Origin: Rhodospirillales bacterium
GTDB lineage: Bacteria > Pseudomonadota > Alphaproteobacteria > Rhodospirillales > 2-12-FULL-67-15
DNA: 41,730 nucleotides
Reading direction: 5' to 3'
Assembly: GCA_016872535.1 (NCBI GenBank)
Contig: VGZQ01000022.1
Location: 1 to 41,730 of the forward strand
This document shows positions 17,476-25,764 of the stretch, in pieces. Within the stretch, counting starts at the first letter, position 1. Each line of letters opens with the position of its first letter. The position numbers and the translations under genes were made by a program. The notes under the pieces were generated by a model. That model was not told the origin of the DNA. It saw only the letters and a list, made by a program, of their open reading frames with translations, and ran no database searches.

Positions 17476-19005
17476 GTGCCTGTTGCCAGGCGCTCCACCC
17501 TCGACCGCGGCCTCATCACGGCCTCGATCATGCTGACGACGATCATGCCGTTGCTGGACACCACCATCGCGAACGTGGCTCTCCCGTCGATGCAGGGAAA
17601 CCTGTCGGCGACTCGCGACCAGATCAACTGGGTCCTGACGTCCTACATCGTTGCCACCGCGATCATGACCGCCCCGGCCGGAGCGCTGGCCGCGCGGCTC
17701 GGGCGCAGGCGCGTGTTCGTCGTCGCGGTGGTGGGGTTCACCGTCGCCTCGATGCTGTGCGGAGCGGCCTCGTCGCTGGTCGAACTCGTGCTCTTCCGCG
17801 TCCTGCAAGGTGGGTTCGGGGCCGCGCTGGTACCGCTGTCGCAGGCCGTATTGCTCGATACCTATCCGCGCGAAAAGCACGCCTCGGCTATGGCGGTGTG
17901 GGGACTCGGGGTCATGGTGGGTCCGATCCTCGGGCCAACGCTCGGCGGCTACATCACGGAGTTCTACGACTGGCGTTGGATTTTCTACATCAATCTGCCC
18001 CTCGGAATTCTGGCGCTGCTCGGAATTCTGGCGTTCGTGCCCGAGACGCCTCGTCATGCGGCCGGCAGCTTCGATTATTTTGGTTTCATCGCCCTGTGCG
18101 TCGCCATTGGCGCGCTGCAGTTGATGCTTGACCGCGGCGAGTCGCAGGACTGGTTCGCATCAACCGAAATCGTCGTCGAAGCGGTCGCCGCCGCGCTGTT
18201 CCTCTACATGTTTCTGGTCCACATGTTCACGACGCGCCATCCCTTTCTCGAACCGGGCCTGTTCTGGGACCGCAATTTTGCTTTTGGTTTGATCTTGGTT
18301 TTCGTGGTCGGCGTCGTGCATCTCGGAACGCTCGTCCTGCTGCCGCCATTTTTGCAGAATCTGATGGGCTTTCCGGCTCTGACCACGGGGTACGTCATTG
18401 CCCCGCGCGGCCTCGGCACCATGGTTGGCTTAATTCTCGTCAGCCGCGCGGCCCGAAAGATCGACGGGCGGCTTCTAATTCTGTTCGGCATGATCTTCAA
18501 TGCCTTCTCCCTGTGGGAACTATCAGGCTTCACCGCCGAGGTGCCCGTCATGACCATCGTCTGGACCGGCTTCGTCCAGGGGTTGGGGTTGGGCTTTGTC
18601 TTTGTGCCGCTCAGCACCATGGCTTTTGCGACATTGGCGCCACGCTACCGAACCGAGGGCACGGCGATGTTCAGCCTGATGCGCAACATCGGCGGTAGCA
18701 TCGGAATTTCGGTCGTGGTCACTTTATTGACGCAGGACATCCAGGTCGCGCACATGGAGATCGCCAACGGCCTGACGCCCTTCCACGCCGCGTTGCACGG
18801 GCCGTGGCTTCCGGGAACGTGGGATTGGCGCACCGCGGCCGGCGTCGCCGCGCTCGACGGCGAGGTGACGCGCCAGGCGGCGACCATCGCCTTCCTCAAC
18901 GACTTCACCCTCTTGATGTGGCTGGCGGTTCTGTCCACGCCGCTGTTGTTGCTGGTCCCGAAAGCCAAGCCCCAGAAGACCGCGACGGCTTTTGTCGAGG
19001 ATTGA
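17476..19005 (+). CDS. DHA2-family (EmrB-like) MFS exporter
   Basis: A 14-helix proton-coupled major facilitator of the EmrB/QacA type, paired with the HlyD adaptor before it. The first helix carries LDTTIANVALPSMQ. Motif A is present as GALAARLGRRRVFV and the antiporter motif C region as GLGVMVGPILGPTLGG. The product is about 509 residues, normal for the family. The GTG at 17476 has AGGAG 8 bases upstream; the TTG at 17470 would be too close. Substrate cannot be read from the sequence. Context between two lipid-type enzymes suggests an acylated or fatty product, but a drug role cannot be excluded. Confidence 0.94.
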   Translation: MPVARRSTLDRGLITASIMLTTIMPLLDTTIANVALPSMQGNLSATRDQINWVLTSYIVATAIMTAPAGALAARLGRRRVFVVAVVGFTVASMLCGAASSLVELVLFRVLQGGFGAALVPLSQAVLLDTYPREKHASAMAVWGLGVMVGPILGPTLGGYITEFYDWRWIFYINLPLGILALLGILAFVPETPRHAAGSFDYFGFIALCVAIGALQLMLDRGESQDWFASTEIVVEAVAAALFLYMFLVHMFTTRHPFLEPGLFWDRNFAFGLILVFVVGVVHLGTLVLLPPFLQNLMGFPALTTGYVIAPRGLGTMVGLILVSRAARKIDGRLLILFGMIFNAFSLWELSGFTAEVPVMTIVWTGFVQGLGLGFVFVPLSTMAFATLAPRYRTEGTAMFSLMRNIGGSIGISVVVTLLTQDIQVAHMEIANGLTPFHAALHGPWLPGTWDWRTAAGVAALDGEVTRQAATIAFLNDFTLLMWLAVLSTPLLLLVPKAKPQKTATAFVED

Positions 19006-19039
19006 GCCCCCGGCAATCCCTCCGCGCACGAAATCGCAA

Positions 19040-20875
19040 ATGCAACACAACGCGATCGAACGGCTGTTGCGAACGGACCTTCTGGCCGGCGTTCCGGAAA
19101 ACCTCTTGCGCGCGCTCGACCCGCCTCCCCAGTTGATTTCCATTCGGACCGGGGACACGTTGATCGAGCAAGGACGGCAGGGAGATGCCTTTTATCTGCT
19201 GGTTCACGGCCGGTTGCGGGCCTTCGTCGCCGGCAAGGACGGCATGTCACGGCGCGTCGGCGATGTTCTGCCCGGCGAGGGAGTGGGCGAAATGTCGCTG
19301 CTGACGAACGATCTGACTGCCGCGACGGTTCGCGCCACGCACGATTGCGAGCTCGTGCGCTTCTCGCGCGAATCCTACAAGCAGTTGATGGAATCGTCGC
19401 CTGCGGCCGCGCTCCAGGTCGCCCGGATGGTGATTAAGCGCCTGCGCAAGGGATTGAGCGAACAGCGACGGACGCTCCCCTACCGAGTGATCGCCATTCT
19501 GCCTCGGGACGACCGAATCGACGTAATCCGGTTCGCGGAAATGCTGCGGGGACAACTTGCGAATTTCGCGCCGGCGATCATTTGCGCCGCGCGCGAGGCA
19601 ACGGCTCACGAGTCTGAGGGCGAGGTAGCCCTCTACTTGGCGGATCATGAATCGACGGAGTGGACGCAGTTTTGCCTTCGGCAGGCGGACCTGGTGCTCG
19701 TCGTGAGCGCGGTCAACGGCGATTCCGGGCTGAACGAAGCCGAGAAGACGCTTCTTGCCCGCATGGATCCCGATCTCGCGCCCCGGTGCGATCTCGTTCT
19801 ACTGCATCCTGAACAATGGCGGCTGCCATGCGACACCCGACGCTGGCTGCAGGCGCGGACTCCCAGGGAGCACCATCATGTCCGCGCATGGCTCGATGAC
19901 GATTTCGCTCGTTTGGCGCGGCTTTTGACCGGCAACGCCGTCAATGTCGTTCTCGGCGGTGGCGGCGCGCGAGGATTCGCGCAGATCGGCGTTCTCAAAG
20001 CCCTGCGCGAAGCCGGCGTGCCCATTGACCGAATCTGCGGGACGAGCATGGGATCGATCATCGGCGCGCTCTATGCGGTTGGGCACTCGCTTGACGATGT
20101 CGCGCGCATCAGCCACGAAATATGGGTCAAAGGGAGACCACTCTCCGACTACACCTTTCCCGCCCTGGCGATCATCCGGGGCCGGCGGCTTCACAATATG
20201 ATTAAGAACGCCCTGCGCGGTTGGGACGTGGAAGATACGCCGATCCCGTTCTTTTGCGTTTCCGTGAACCTCACGACGGCCGACCTTGTTCTTCACGACC
20301 GGGGTTCCTTGTGGGAGGGCGTGAGAGCCAGCATATCGATTCCGGGGATTGGCCCGCCGCTGTTCCGGAACGGCCACATGTTGGTTGACGGCGGCATTCT
20401 CAACAATTTGCCGGTCGATCTGGCGCGCGAACGCCACGAGGGGAGCTTGATCGCCATCGACGTATCGCGGCAAAGCGCGATGCAAGTGCCGGAGGATATC
20501 GACCAGGTACCTTCGGGCTGGAGGGTTCTCTGGCGCAGGCTGAATCCGTTTCGCCAATCGCTCGACGTGCCCCGAATCTTCGAAATTCTCGTGCGCGCCG
20601 CCACGCTGAGCAGCAACCGCCTAAGCAAGCGCGCTAAAGAGATGGCGGACGTTCTCTTCGTACCGCCGATCGAGCAATTCGCCATCTTCGGCTTCGACGC
20701 CATGCCCGAGATCGTGGAGATCGGCTACGCCTATGCGGTTGAGCGCCTTCGGGGCGATCTCGACGATCGCATCGCCCGTCACATCGACCCGGCGTGGCGG
20801 TCGGCGGCCACGATCCCAACCGGAGAGGGTCATCTTCCAGCGGGGATCGGCGAAGACATGCGCGATCCGGCGTAA
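19040..20875 (+). CDS. Patatin-like phospholipase with N-terminal cNMP-type domain (NTE-like)
   Basis: From the ATG at 19040 the product is 611 residues; a TTG at 18992 inside the MFS gene would add 16, and no clear ribosome site decides. A cNMP-type roll covers about 5-125 with cassette GEMSLLTNDLTAATV, where the phosphate-contacting Arg of the family is replaced by Thr (T93). A middle Rossmann-like region (about 145-290) matches that of bacterial NTE relatives. The patatin domain (about 303-470) has oxyanion loop GGGGARGFAQIG, nucleophile S336 in GTSMG and D450 in VDGG, so the hydrolase dyad is intact. It should release fatty acids from (lyso)phospholipids. It is the last gene of the four-gene set. 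Confidence 0.9.
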   Translation: MQHNAIERLLRTDLLAGVPENLLRALDPPPQLISIRTGDTLIEQGRQGDAFYLLVHGRLRAFVAGKDGMSRRVGDVLPGEGVGEMSLLTNDLTAATVRATHDCELVRFSRESYKQLMESSPAAALQVARMVIKRLRKGLSEQRRTLPYRVIAILPRDDRIDVIRFAEMLRGQLANFAPAIICAAREATAHESEGEVALYLADHESTEWTQFCLRQADLVLVVSAVNGDSGLNEAEKTLLARMDPDLAPRCDLVLLHPEQWRLPCDTRRWLQARTPREHHHVRAWLDDDFARLARLLTGNAVNVVLGGGGARGFAQIGVLKALREAGVPIDRICGTSMGSIIGALYAVGHSLDDVARISHEIWVKGRPLSDYTFPALAIIRGRRLHNMIKNALRGWDVEDTPIPFFCVSVNLTTADLVLHDRGSLWEGVRASISIPGIGPPLFRNGHMLVDGGILNNLPVDLARERHEGSLIAIDVSRQSAMQVPEDIDQVPSGWRVLWRRLNPFRQSLDVPRIFEILVRAATLSSNRLSKRAKEMADVLFVPPIEQFAIFGFDAMPEIVEIGYAYAVERLRGDLDDRIARHIDPAWRSAATIPTGEGHLPAGIGEDMRDPA

Positions 20876-20914
20876 ACGCGGAACGTTCCCGTCCCTCGCG
20901 CACTCATGGACGAA

Positions 20915-20932
20915 GCCCCTATCGGCCGGGGC
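20915..20932. terminator. GCCCC/GGGGC hairpin between convergent genes
   Basis: GCCCC at 20915-20919 pairs with GGGGC at 20928-20932 across an 8-base loop, in the 69-base gap between the stops of the patatin gene and the Lys/Ala-rich gene. The position suits a two-way terminator, but neither side has a clear T-run, so the call is weak. Confidence 0.3.
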
Positions 20933-20944
20933 GGGAGTCTAGGA

Positions 20945-21238
20945 TTAGGACTTATTCGCCTCAGAATTTGTCGCGGCTTTTTTAGCCGTCGACTTCTTTT
21001 TCTTCTTGGCCGCTTTTTTCGGGCTGTCGCTTTTAGCCTTGGCGGCGGCCTTTCCCTTCGTTTCCGATTTCTTTTTCGCCTTGGCGGTGGTCTTGGCTTT
21101 GGCCTTGGCGGGCGGGGCGGTGTCCTGGGCCTGGGCGAACAGCGTCGGTGCGCTGGACTGCGCGTTGGCCGCGTCGGCGGCGAAACCGAAGGCAAAGGCG
21201 AGGGCGGCGGCACAGAGGATGGCGGCGAAGTTTTTCAT
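20945..21238 (-). CDS. Secreted Lys/Ala-rich low-complexity protein
   Basis: A 97-residue product from the ATG at 21236-21238, preceded by GGAAC. It has a clear Sec signal (MKNFAAILCAAALAFAFGF, cleavage after ADAANA). The mature part is a short spacer followed by about 55 residues almost wholly of Lys, Ala and Ser (repeats such as KAKAKTTAKAKKK). Such tails resemble histone-H1-like and AlgP proteins, but the signal sequence puts this one in the periplasm, where it could bind anionic polymers such as LPS, nucleic acid or acidic polysaccharide. That role is inference. It lies 59 bases downstream of plsY on the same strand. Confidence 0.72.
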   Translation of the reverse strand: MKNFAAILCAAALAFAFGFAADAANAQSSAPTLFAQAQDTAPPAKAKAKTTAKAKKKSETKGKAAAKAKSDSPKKAAKKKKKSTAKKAATNSEANKS

Positions 21239-21297
21239 GGGAACTGTTCCTTGCACGATACGGTGACGTCATCCACGTTGCGCCCGGCGTTTCGAGA

Positions 21298-21891
21298 TCA
21301 TTTGCCGATGCGCGGTTCTTCGCCCTTGAGCAAGCGGCGAATATTTTGGCGATGGCGGACGAAGGCGAGCACGCCGAGGGCGGCGGCCAGCGCCGCGCCC
21401 GCCCGGTCGCCCATGAGATAGGCGTACAGCGGCGCGAGACCGAGGGCCGCCAGCGCCGCGAGCGAGGAAAAGCGAAACAACGCCGCGACCGCGAGCCAAG
21501 TGGCGCAGGCGGCGATCCCGACCGGCCAGGCGACGGCGATCAGGGTGCCGAGGCTGGTCGCCACTCCCTTGCCGCCCTTGAAGCGGAGCCAGACCGGAAA
21601 ATTGTGCCCGATGACGGCGGCGAAGCCGGCGACGAGCGCCGCCTCGCGCCCGAAAAGCGCGAGCGCCGCGAGCGCGGCGACCGCGCCCTTGGCGCCGTCG
21701 AGAATCAGCGTCGCGGCGGCGAGGCCCTTGCGCCCGGTGCGCAGCACGTTGGTCGCGCCGATGTTGCCGGAACCGACGCGGCGGATGTCGCCCACGCCGG
21801 CAAATCTGGTCAGCACCAGGCCGAACGGAATCGAACCGAGCAGGTAGCCGCCGGCCGCGGCGAGCGCGATCGCGCCGGTTGCCGCCGTCAT
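21298..21891 (-). CDS. plsY: Glycerol-3-phosphate acyltransferase PlsY
   Basis: PlsY transfers the acyl group from acyl-phosphate to glycerol-3-phosphate, the first step of membrane phospholipid synthesis in the PlsX/PlsY route. The true start is the ATG at 21889-21891, giving 197 residues; the longer open frame upstream is only the shadow of pyrC. The family's membrane-loop motifs are visible: [45 protein letters not shown] and a basic end ([14 protein letters not shown]). The start overlaps the pyrC stop by 4 bases (ATGA), so it is translationally coupled to pyrC. Confidence 0.96.
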   Translation of the reverse strand: MTAATGAIALAAAGGYLLGSIPFGLVLTRFAGVGDIRRVGSGNIGATNVLRTGRKGLAAATLILDGAKGAVAALAALALFGREAALVAGFAAVIGHNFPVWLRFKGGKGVATSLGTLIAVAWPVGIAACATWLAVAALFRFSSLAALAALGLAPLYAYLMGDRAGAALAAALGVLAFVRHRQNIRRLLKGEEPRIGK

Positions 21892-23222
21892 CGGCGGTCG
21901 CTTTCTGCGGCGAATACCGCGCGGCCGTCGACGTAGGTGGCGACCGCGCGGCCCTGCACGGCGCGGCCGTCGAAAGGCGAGTTCTTGGACTTGGAATGGA
22001 GCTTGTCCGCGTCCACCTGCCAGGCGCGCTCGGGATCGAACAGGACGAAATCGGCGGGACGTCCCGCCGCCAACTCGCCGGCGGCGAGGCGCATCAACTT
22101 GGCCGGGGCGGCGGTGACGAGCCGGAGGGCGTCGAGCATCGCGAGCTCGCGGTTGTGGACCAGTTCGAGGGTGATCGGCAGCAGGGTTTCGAGCCCGATG
22201 CCGCCGAAGGCCGCCTGCGGGAAGGGCAGCCGCTTGACCTCTTCGTCCTCGGGAATGTGGTCGGAGGCGACGGCGTCGATGGTCCCGTCCTTGAGCGCGG
22301 CGACGACGGCGCGGCGGTCGTCCTCGCTCCGGAGCGGCGGCGACAGCTTGGCGAAGGTGCGGTAGTCGCCGACATCGGCCTCGGTCAGCGCGAAGTAGGG
22401 CGGCGCGGTGTCGCAGGTGATCTTGAGGCCGCGGTCCTTGGCGCGGCGGATGGCGGCGAGCGATTCGGCGGTCGAAACGTGGGCGAAGTGCAGCCGCGCG
22501 CCGGTCATCTCGGCCAGCCGAATGTCGCGCTCGACCATGATCGCCTCGGCCGCGGCCGGAATGCCGGAAAGCCCGAGCCGGGTCGCCCGCGCGCCGGCGT
22601 TCATGGCGCCGCCCTGGGCGAGCGCCGGTTCCTCGGCGTGCTGGACGATCAGGAGATCGAAGCTGGAGGCGTAGGCGAGCGCGTTCTTCATCACCCGCGC
22701 GTTGGCGACGGCGTTGAGGCCGTCGGTGAAGGCGAGCGCGCCGGCCTCGGCCAAGAGGCCCATTTCCGCGAGCTCGACGCCCTTGGCGCCCTTGGTCGCG
22801 GCGCCGTAGACGTAGGCCTTGCTCATGCCGACTTTGCGCGCGCGGCGGGCGATGAATTCGGCGACCGACATGTCGTCGATCACCGGCGTGGTGTTGGGCA
22901 GGCACACCAGGCTGGTGACGCCGCCGGCGACCGCCGCGTGGCCCAGCGAATCGAGCGTTTCCTTGTGTTCCTCCCCCGGTTCGCCGGAAAGAACGCGCAT
23001 GTCGACCAGCCCGGGCGCGAGACAGAGCCCGCGGCAATCGACCTCGGCCGCGCCCTCGGGGACGCGCCATCGGGCGCCGTCGCGGAAGAGATCCTTGCCG
23101 ATCGCGGCGATCTTCTCGCCCTCGACCAAAAGGCCGCCCAGGGCGTCGAGCCCGCTCGCCGGATCGAGCAGGCGCGCGTTGACGTAGGCGGTCGGGCGCG
23201 AGGGGCTCGGGTGTTTCGGCAT
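21888..23222 (-). CDS. pyrC: Dihydroorotase homologue lacking the HxH metal site (PyrX-like)
   Basis: The 444-residue amidohydrolase-fold protein sits between pyrB and plsY. In active enzymes the segment after the first strand reads D-x-H-x-H-x-R-E-P-G. Here it reads [17 protein letters not shown], so both histidine ligands of the binuclear centre are missing. The usual T-P-H-H is [26 protein letters not shown] and the Asp of [10 protein letters not shown] remain. This matches the inactive pseudo-dihydroorotase type that supports aspartate transcarbamoylase assembly in some proteobacteria (pyrC'/pyrX), so catalysis is doubtful and an active enzyme probably lies elsewhere. The gene is 8 bases after pyrB and overlaps plsY. 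The symbol marks homology only. Confidence 0.88.
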   Translation of the reverse strand: MPKHPSPSRPTAYVNARLLDPASGLDALGGLLVEGEKIAAIGKDLFRDGARWRVPEGAAEVDCRGLCLAPGLVDMRVLSGEPGEEHKETLDSLGHAAVAGGVTSLVCLPNTTPVIDDMSVAEFIARRARKVGMSKAYVYGAATKGAKGVELAEMGLLAEAGALAFTDGLNAVANARVMKNALAYASSFDLLIVQHAEEPALAQGGAMNAGARATRLGLSGIPAAAEAIMVERDIRLAEMTGARLHFAHVSTAESLAAIRRAKDRGLKITCDTAPPYFALTEADVGDYRTFAKLSPPLRSEDDRRAVVAALKDGTIDAVASDHIPEDEEVKRLPFPQAAFGGIGLETLLPITLELVHNRELAMLDALRLVTAAPAKLMRLAAGELAAGRPADFVLFDPERAWQVDADKLHSKSKNSPFDGRAVQGRAVATYVDGRAVFAAESDRR

Positions 23223-23230
23223 GGCGCGCC

Positions 23231-24217
23231 CTACAGGTTCTTCTGCGCCGTGCGGGCGAGGTTGGCGGTGAGGATTTCGAGCACCGCCATGCGCACGGCG
23301 ACGCCCATTTCCACCTGCTCGCGGATCACGCTGCGCCCGAAGTCGTCGGCGACCAGCGAGTCGATCTCGACGCCGCGGTTCATCGGGCCCGGGTGCATGA
23401 TCAGCGCGTCGGGCTTGGCGGCGGCGAGCTTGTCGTAGTCGAGGCCGTAGAAGCGGAAGTATTCGCGCAAGGACGGGAACAGCGCCGACTGCATGCGTTC
23501 GGTCTGGAGCCTGAGCATCATCACGATGTCGCAGCCTTCGAGCCCGCGCGCCATGTCGTGGAACACCTCGGCGCCGAGGGTCTCGACCCTCGACGGCACC
23601 AGGGTGCGCGGCGCGATCAGGCGCACGCTCGCGCCCATCGTCGTCAGCAGGTGGATGTTCGAGCGCGCCACCCGCGAATGCGAGATGTCGCCGCAGATGG
23701 CGACCCGCAATCCTTCGAGCTTGCCCTTGCGCCGGCGGATGGTGAGCGCGTCCAGCAGCGCCTGGGTCGGATGCTCGTGCGAGCCGTCGCCGGCGTTGAC
23801 CACGGCGCAGTTGACCTTGTCGGAGAGCAGCCGGGCGGCGCCCGAGTCGGGATGACGCAGCACCAGCACGTCGGGGTGCATGGCGTTCAGCGTCATCGCC
23901 GTGTCGATCAGGGTTTCGCCCTTCTTGATGGCGCTGGTCGAGACCGACATGTTGATGATGTCGGCGCCGAGCCGTTTGCCCGCCAGCTCGAACGAGGTGC
24001 GCGTGCGGGTCGAGCTTTCGAAGAACAGGTTGACGATGGTCCGCCCGTCGAGGGTCGCCTGCTTCTTGGCGGCGCCGCGATTGAGTTCGACGTAGGATTC
24101 GGAGCGGTCGAGCAGGACCGCGATTTCGGACGCGGTCAGGCCCTCGATCCCCAGCAAATGCCGGTGCGCGAACCCCTCGAAGGGTGCGGGCGGCATCGCG
24201 CGGGCGGGACCGGTCAT
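23231..24217 (-). CDS. pyrB: Aspartate carbamoyltransferase catalytic subunit
   Basis: Catalyses carbamoyl phosphate plus aspartate to carbamoyl aspartate in pyrimidine synthesis. The 328-residue product shows the carbamoyl-phosphate loop [20 protein letters not shown] and [20 protein letters not shown], then [20 protein letters not shown]. No regulatory pyrI is adjacent; the PyrX-like neighbour may form a non-catalytic scaffold with it. The start at 24217 is divergent from the sulfotransferase-like gene, with 87 bases between them holding both promoters. First gene of pyrB-pyrC-plsY. Confidence 0.96.
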   Translation of the reverse strand: MTGPARAMPPAPFEGFAHRHLLGIEGLTASEIAVLLDRSESYVELNRGAAKKQATLDGRTIVNLFFESSTRTRTSFELAGKRLGADIINMSVSTSAIKKGETLIDTAMTLNAMHPDVLVLRHPDSGAARLLSDKVNCAVVNAGDGSHEHPTQALLDALTIRRRKGKLEGLRVAICGDISHSRVARSNIHLLTTMGASVRLIAPRTLVPSRVETLGAEVFHDMARGLEGCDIVMMLRLQTERMQSALFPSLREYFRFYGLDYDKLAAAKPDALIMHPGPMNRGVEIDSLVADDFGRSVIREQVEMGVAVRMAVLEILTANLARTAQKNL

Positions 24218-24304
24218 CGGGCCGGGACTATAGGCCGGTGGCCTTGTGGCGACAAGCGGTCCGGCGGTCGGCTAGAGTCGCCTCTCCAAGAGGGAGAAAT
24301 CCGC

Positions 24305-25153
24305 GTGGACGACGCCTGGCGGATCATGCAGCAGCGCCTCGATTGGGTTTTTTCCCGGCGAATCGCCTTCGTCATGGGCGCGACGCGATGGGGCACGGCG
24401 CTGGTCGAGCGCGCCCTCGATGCGCACCCCGAAATCGCCGCCAAGGGCGAAGGGCGGATCGCCGAAACCATCCTGCCGCTGATGGGCCAGGCGGTCGGCC
24501 ACTACCGCCGGCGGCTGGAGGAAGCGAAGGCCGAATGCGAACGCGCCGGGTTGCCGTTCACCGCGCCGGCGCTGGACGCGGGCGACGGCCTGCATCTCGC
24601 GCGCGTCGCGTTCGGCCTGGCGCTCGCGCGCTACGCCGGATCGAAGCCGGCGAAATGCCTGGTCGAGCGCACGCCCGAACACGCGCTCGCGCTCGCCGAG
24701 CTGGAATCCTTGGCGCCCGGCGCCTATTACGTCCACGTGGTGCGCGACGGCCGCGACGAAGCGGTGGCGGCGTGGGACCGCGGCCTCGGAACCGAAGGCA
24801 ACGCCTTCGCCCGGCGCCATCCGTCGTTCGCCGATTTCGCCGAAACCTTCGCGCGCCGCTGGACCGGCGCGGTGGCGGCGGCGCGCACGTTCGGCCGCGC
24901 GCACCTCGACCATTTCATCGAGATCAAGAGCGAACACCTGCTCGACCGCCCGACGCCGACGCTTTCGCGCCTCTGTCGCTTCCTCGGCGTCGACTGGCGC
25001 GAGAGCCGCATCGCGCCGTGCCTCGAGGCGGCGGCGGATTTTTCCCCCGACGGCGCCGGCGGATTCTGGCGCGAACGCTTCGACGCCGCGGCGCGCGCGG
25101 CGTTTCGCCGCCACGCCGGCGAAATGCTCAAGCTGTTCGATTACGAGGATTGA
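24305..25153 (+). CDS. Sulfotransferase-family protein
   Basis: A 282-residue protein starting at a GTG (24305) with AGGGAG 8 bases upstream; the much longer open frame before it is the shadow of pyrB. The N-terminal AFVMGATRWGTALVERAL (21-38) fits the 5'-phosphosulfate loop of PAPS-dependent sulfotransferases, and VHVVRDGRDEAVAAW (about 143-157) fits the 3'-phosphate site with its conserved Arg. The C-terminal half is alpha-helical with LSRLCRFLGVDW, a segment usual in this family. The P-loop has W where many members have S. The acceptor, possibly a glycan or lipid, is unknown. It converges on ruvX with 6 bases between stops. Confidence 0.8.
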   Translation: MDDAWRIMQQRLDWVFSRRIAFVMGATRWGTALVERALDAHPEIAAKGEGRIAETILPLMGQAVGHYRRRLEEAKAECERAGLPFTAPALDAGDGLHLARVAFGLALARYAGSKPAKCLVERTPEHALALAELESLAPGAYYVHVVRDGRDEAVAAWDRGLGTEGNAFARRHPSFADFAETFARRWTGAVAAARTFGRAHLDHFIEIKSEHLLDRPTPTLSRLCRFLGVDWRESRIAPCLEAAADFSPDGAGGFWRERFDAAARAAFRRHAGEMLKLFDYED

Positions 25154-25159
25154 GTTTGA

Positions 25160-25642
25160 CTATCCCGCGCGGGGATTCGCCCGCGCGATTCGATCCAGCG
25201 CGCCCTGCAGGATGTAGGCCGCCGCCATCTTGTCCACCACCTCGCGCCGCCGCGCCCGGCTCATGTCGGCTTCGTCGATCAAGACCCGTTCGACCGCGGC
25301 CGACGACAGCCGCTCGTCCCAGAACGCGAGCGGCAGGTCGCACGCGCCGAGCAGGTCCTTGGCGAACTGGCGCACCGCCTGGCAGCGGGGCCCCTCGCGT
25401 CCGTCGAGCGCGACCGGCAACCCGACCACAAATCCGCCGACGCCGTGCTTGGCGACCAGTTCCCCGATGCGCGCGAGGTCGGCGGCAAGCCGCGTCCGCC
25501 GAATCGTTTCCATCGGGCTCGCCACCATCCGGCGCGCGTCCGACAGCGCGAGCCCGATGGTTTTCGTCCCGACGTCGAGGCCGAGCACGCGGGCCTCGCC
25601 TTTCAGGCTCGCCGCCAGGGCTTCGAGGGGAATAACGGGCAT
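25160..25642 (-). CDS. ruvX: RuvX/YqgF, putative Holliday-junction resolvase / pre-16S rRNA nuclease
   Basis: A 160-residue RNase H-fold protein implicated in 16S rRNA 5'-end maturation and, in some reports, junction resolution. The motifs are LGLDVGTKTIGLALSD (first catalytic Asp), GGFVVGLPVALDGREGP, the Glu in FWDERLSSAAVE and the last Asp in VDKMAAAYILQGAL. All acidic positions expected for activity are present. Length is normal (about 150). It is divergent from the SH3-like gene and convergent with the sulfotransferase. Confidence 0.93.
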   Translation of the reverse strand: MPVIPLEALAASLKGEARVLGLDVGTKTIGLALSDARRMVASPMETIRRTRLAADLARIGELVAKHGVGGFVVGLPVALDGREGPRCQAVRQFAKDLLGACDLPLAFWDERLSSAAVERVLIDEADMSRARRREVVDKMAAAYILQGALDRIARANPRAG

Positions 25643-25694
25643 GCCGGGGCAGTGGTGGGCGGTGGGGGCAAGTGGCCAAGCGCGGGTGACACGT

Positions 25695-25715
25695 ATATTA
25701 TAGGCTCCATAATAT
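25695..25715. promoter_or_regulatory. AT-rich inverted repeat in the ruvX upstream region
   Basis: ATATTAT at 25695-25701 and its exact complement ATAATAT at 25709-25715 are separated by AGGCTCC. The site lies in the 122-base gap between the divergent ruvX and SH3-like genes and is conspicuously AT-rich. It could be an operator for either gene, or overlapping -10 elements. No regulator is suggested. Confidence 0.35.
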
Positions 25716-25764
25716 CGGAGCGCGGCGCGCCGGGAAACTCAGGTCCCGCCGGCCGCGGAGCATA

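Noticed and set aside
21892-23070. N-terminal extension of the plsY frame
   Set aside because: It is the out-of-frame shadow of pyrC. PlsY homology starts at the ATG overlapping the pyrC stop.
23393-24304. N-terminal extension of the sulfotransferase frame
   Set aside because: The extension is antisense to pyrB. A good AGGGAG site precedes the GTG at 24305.
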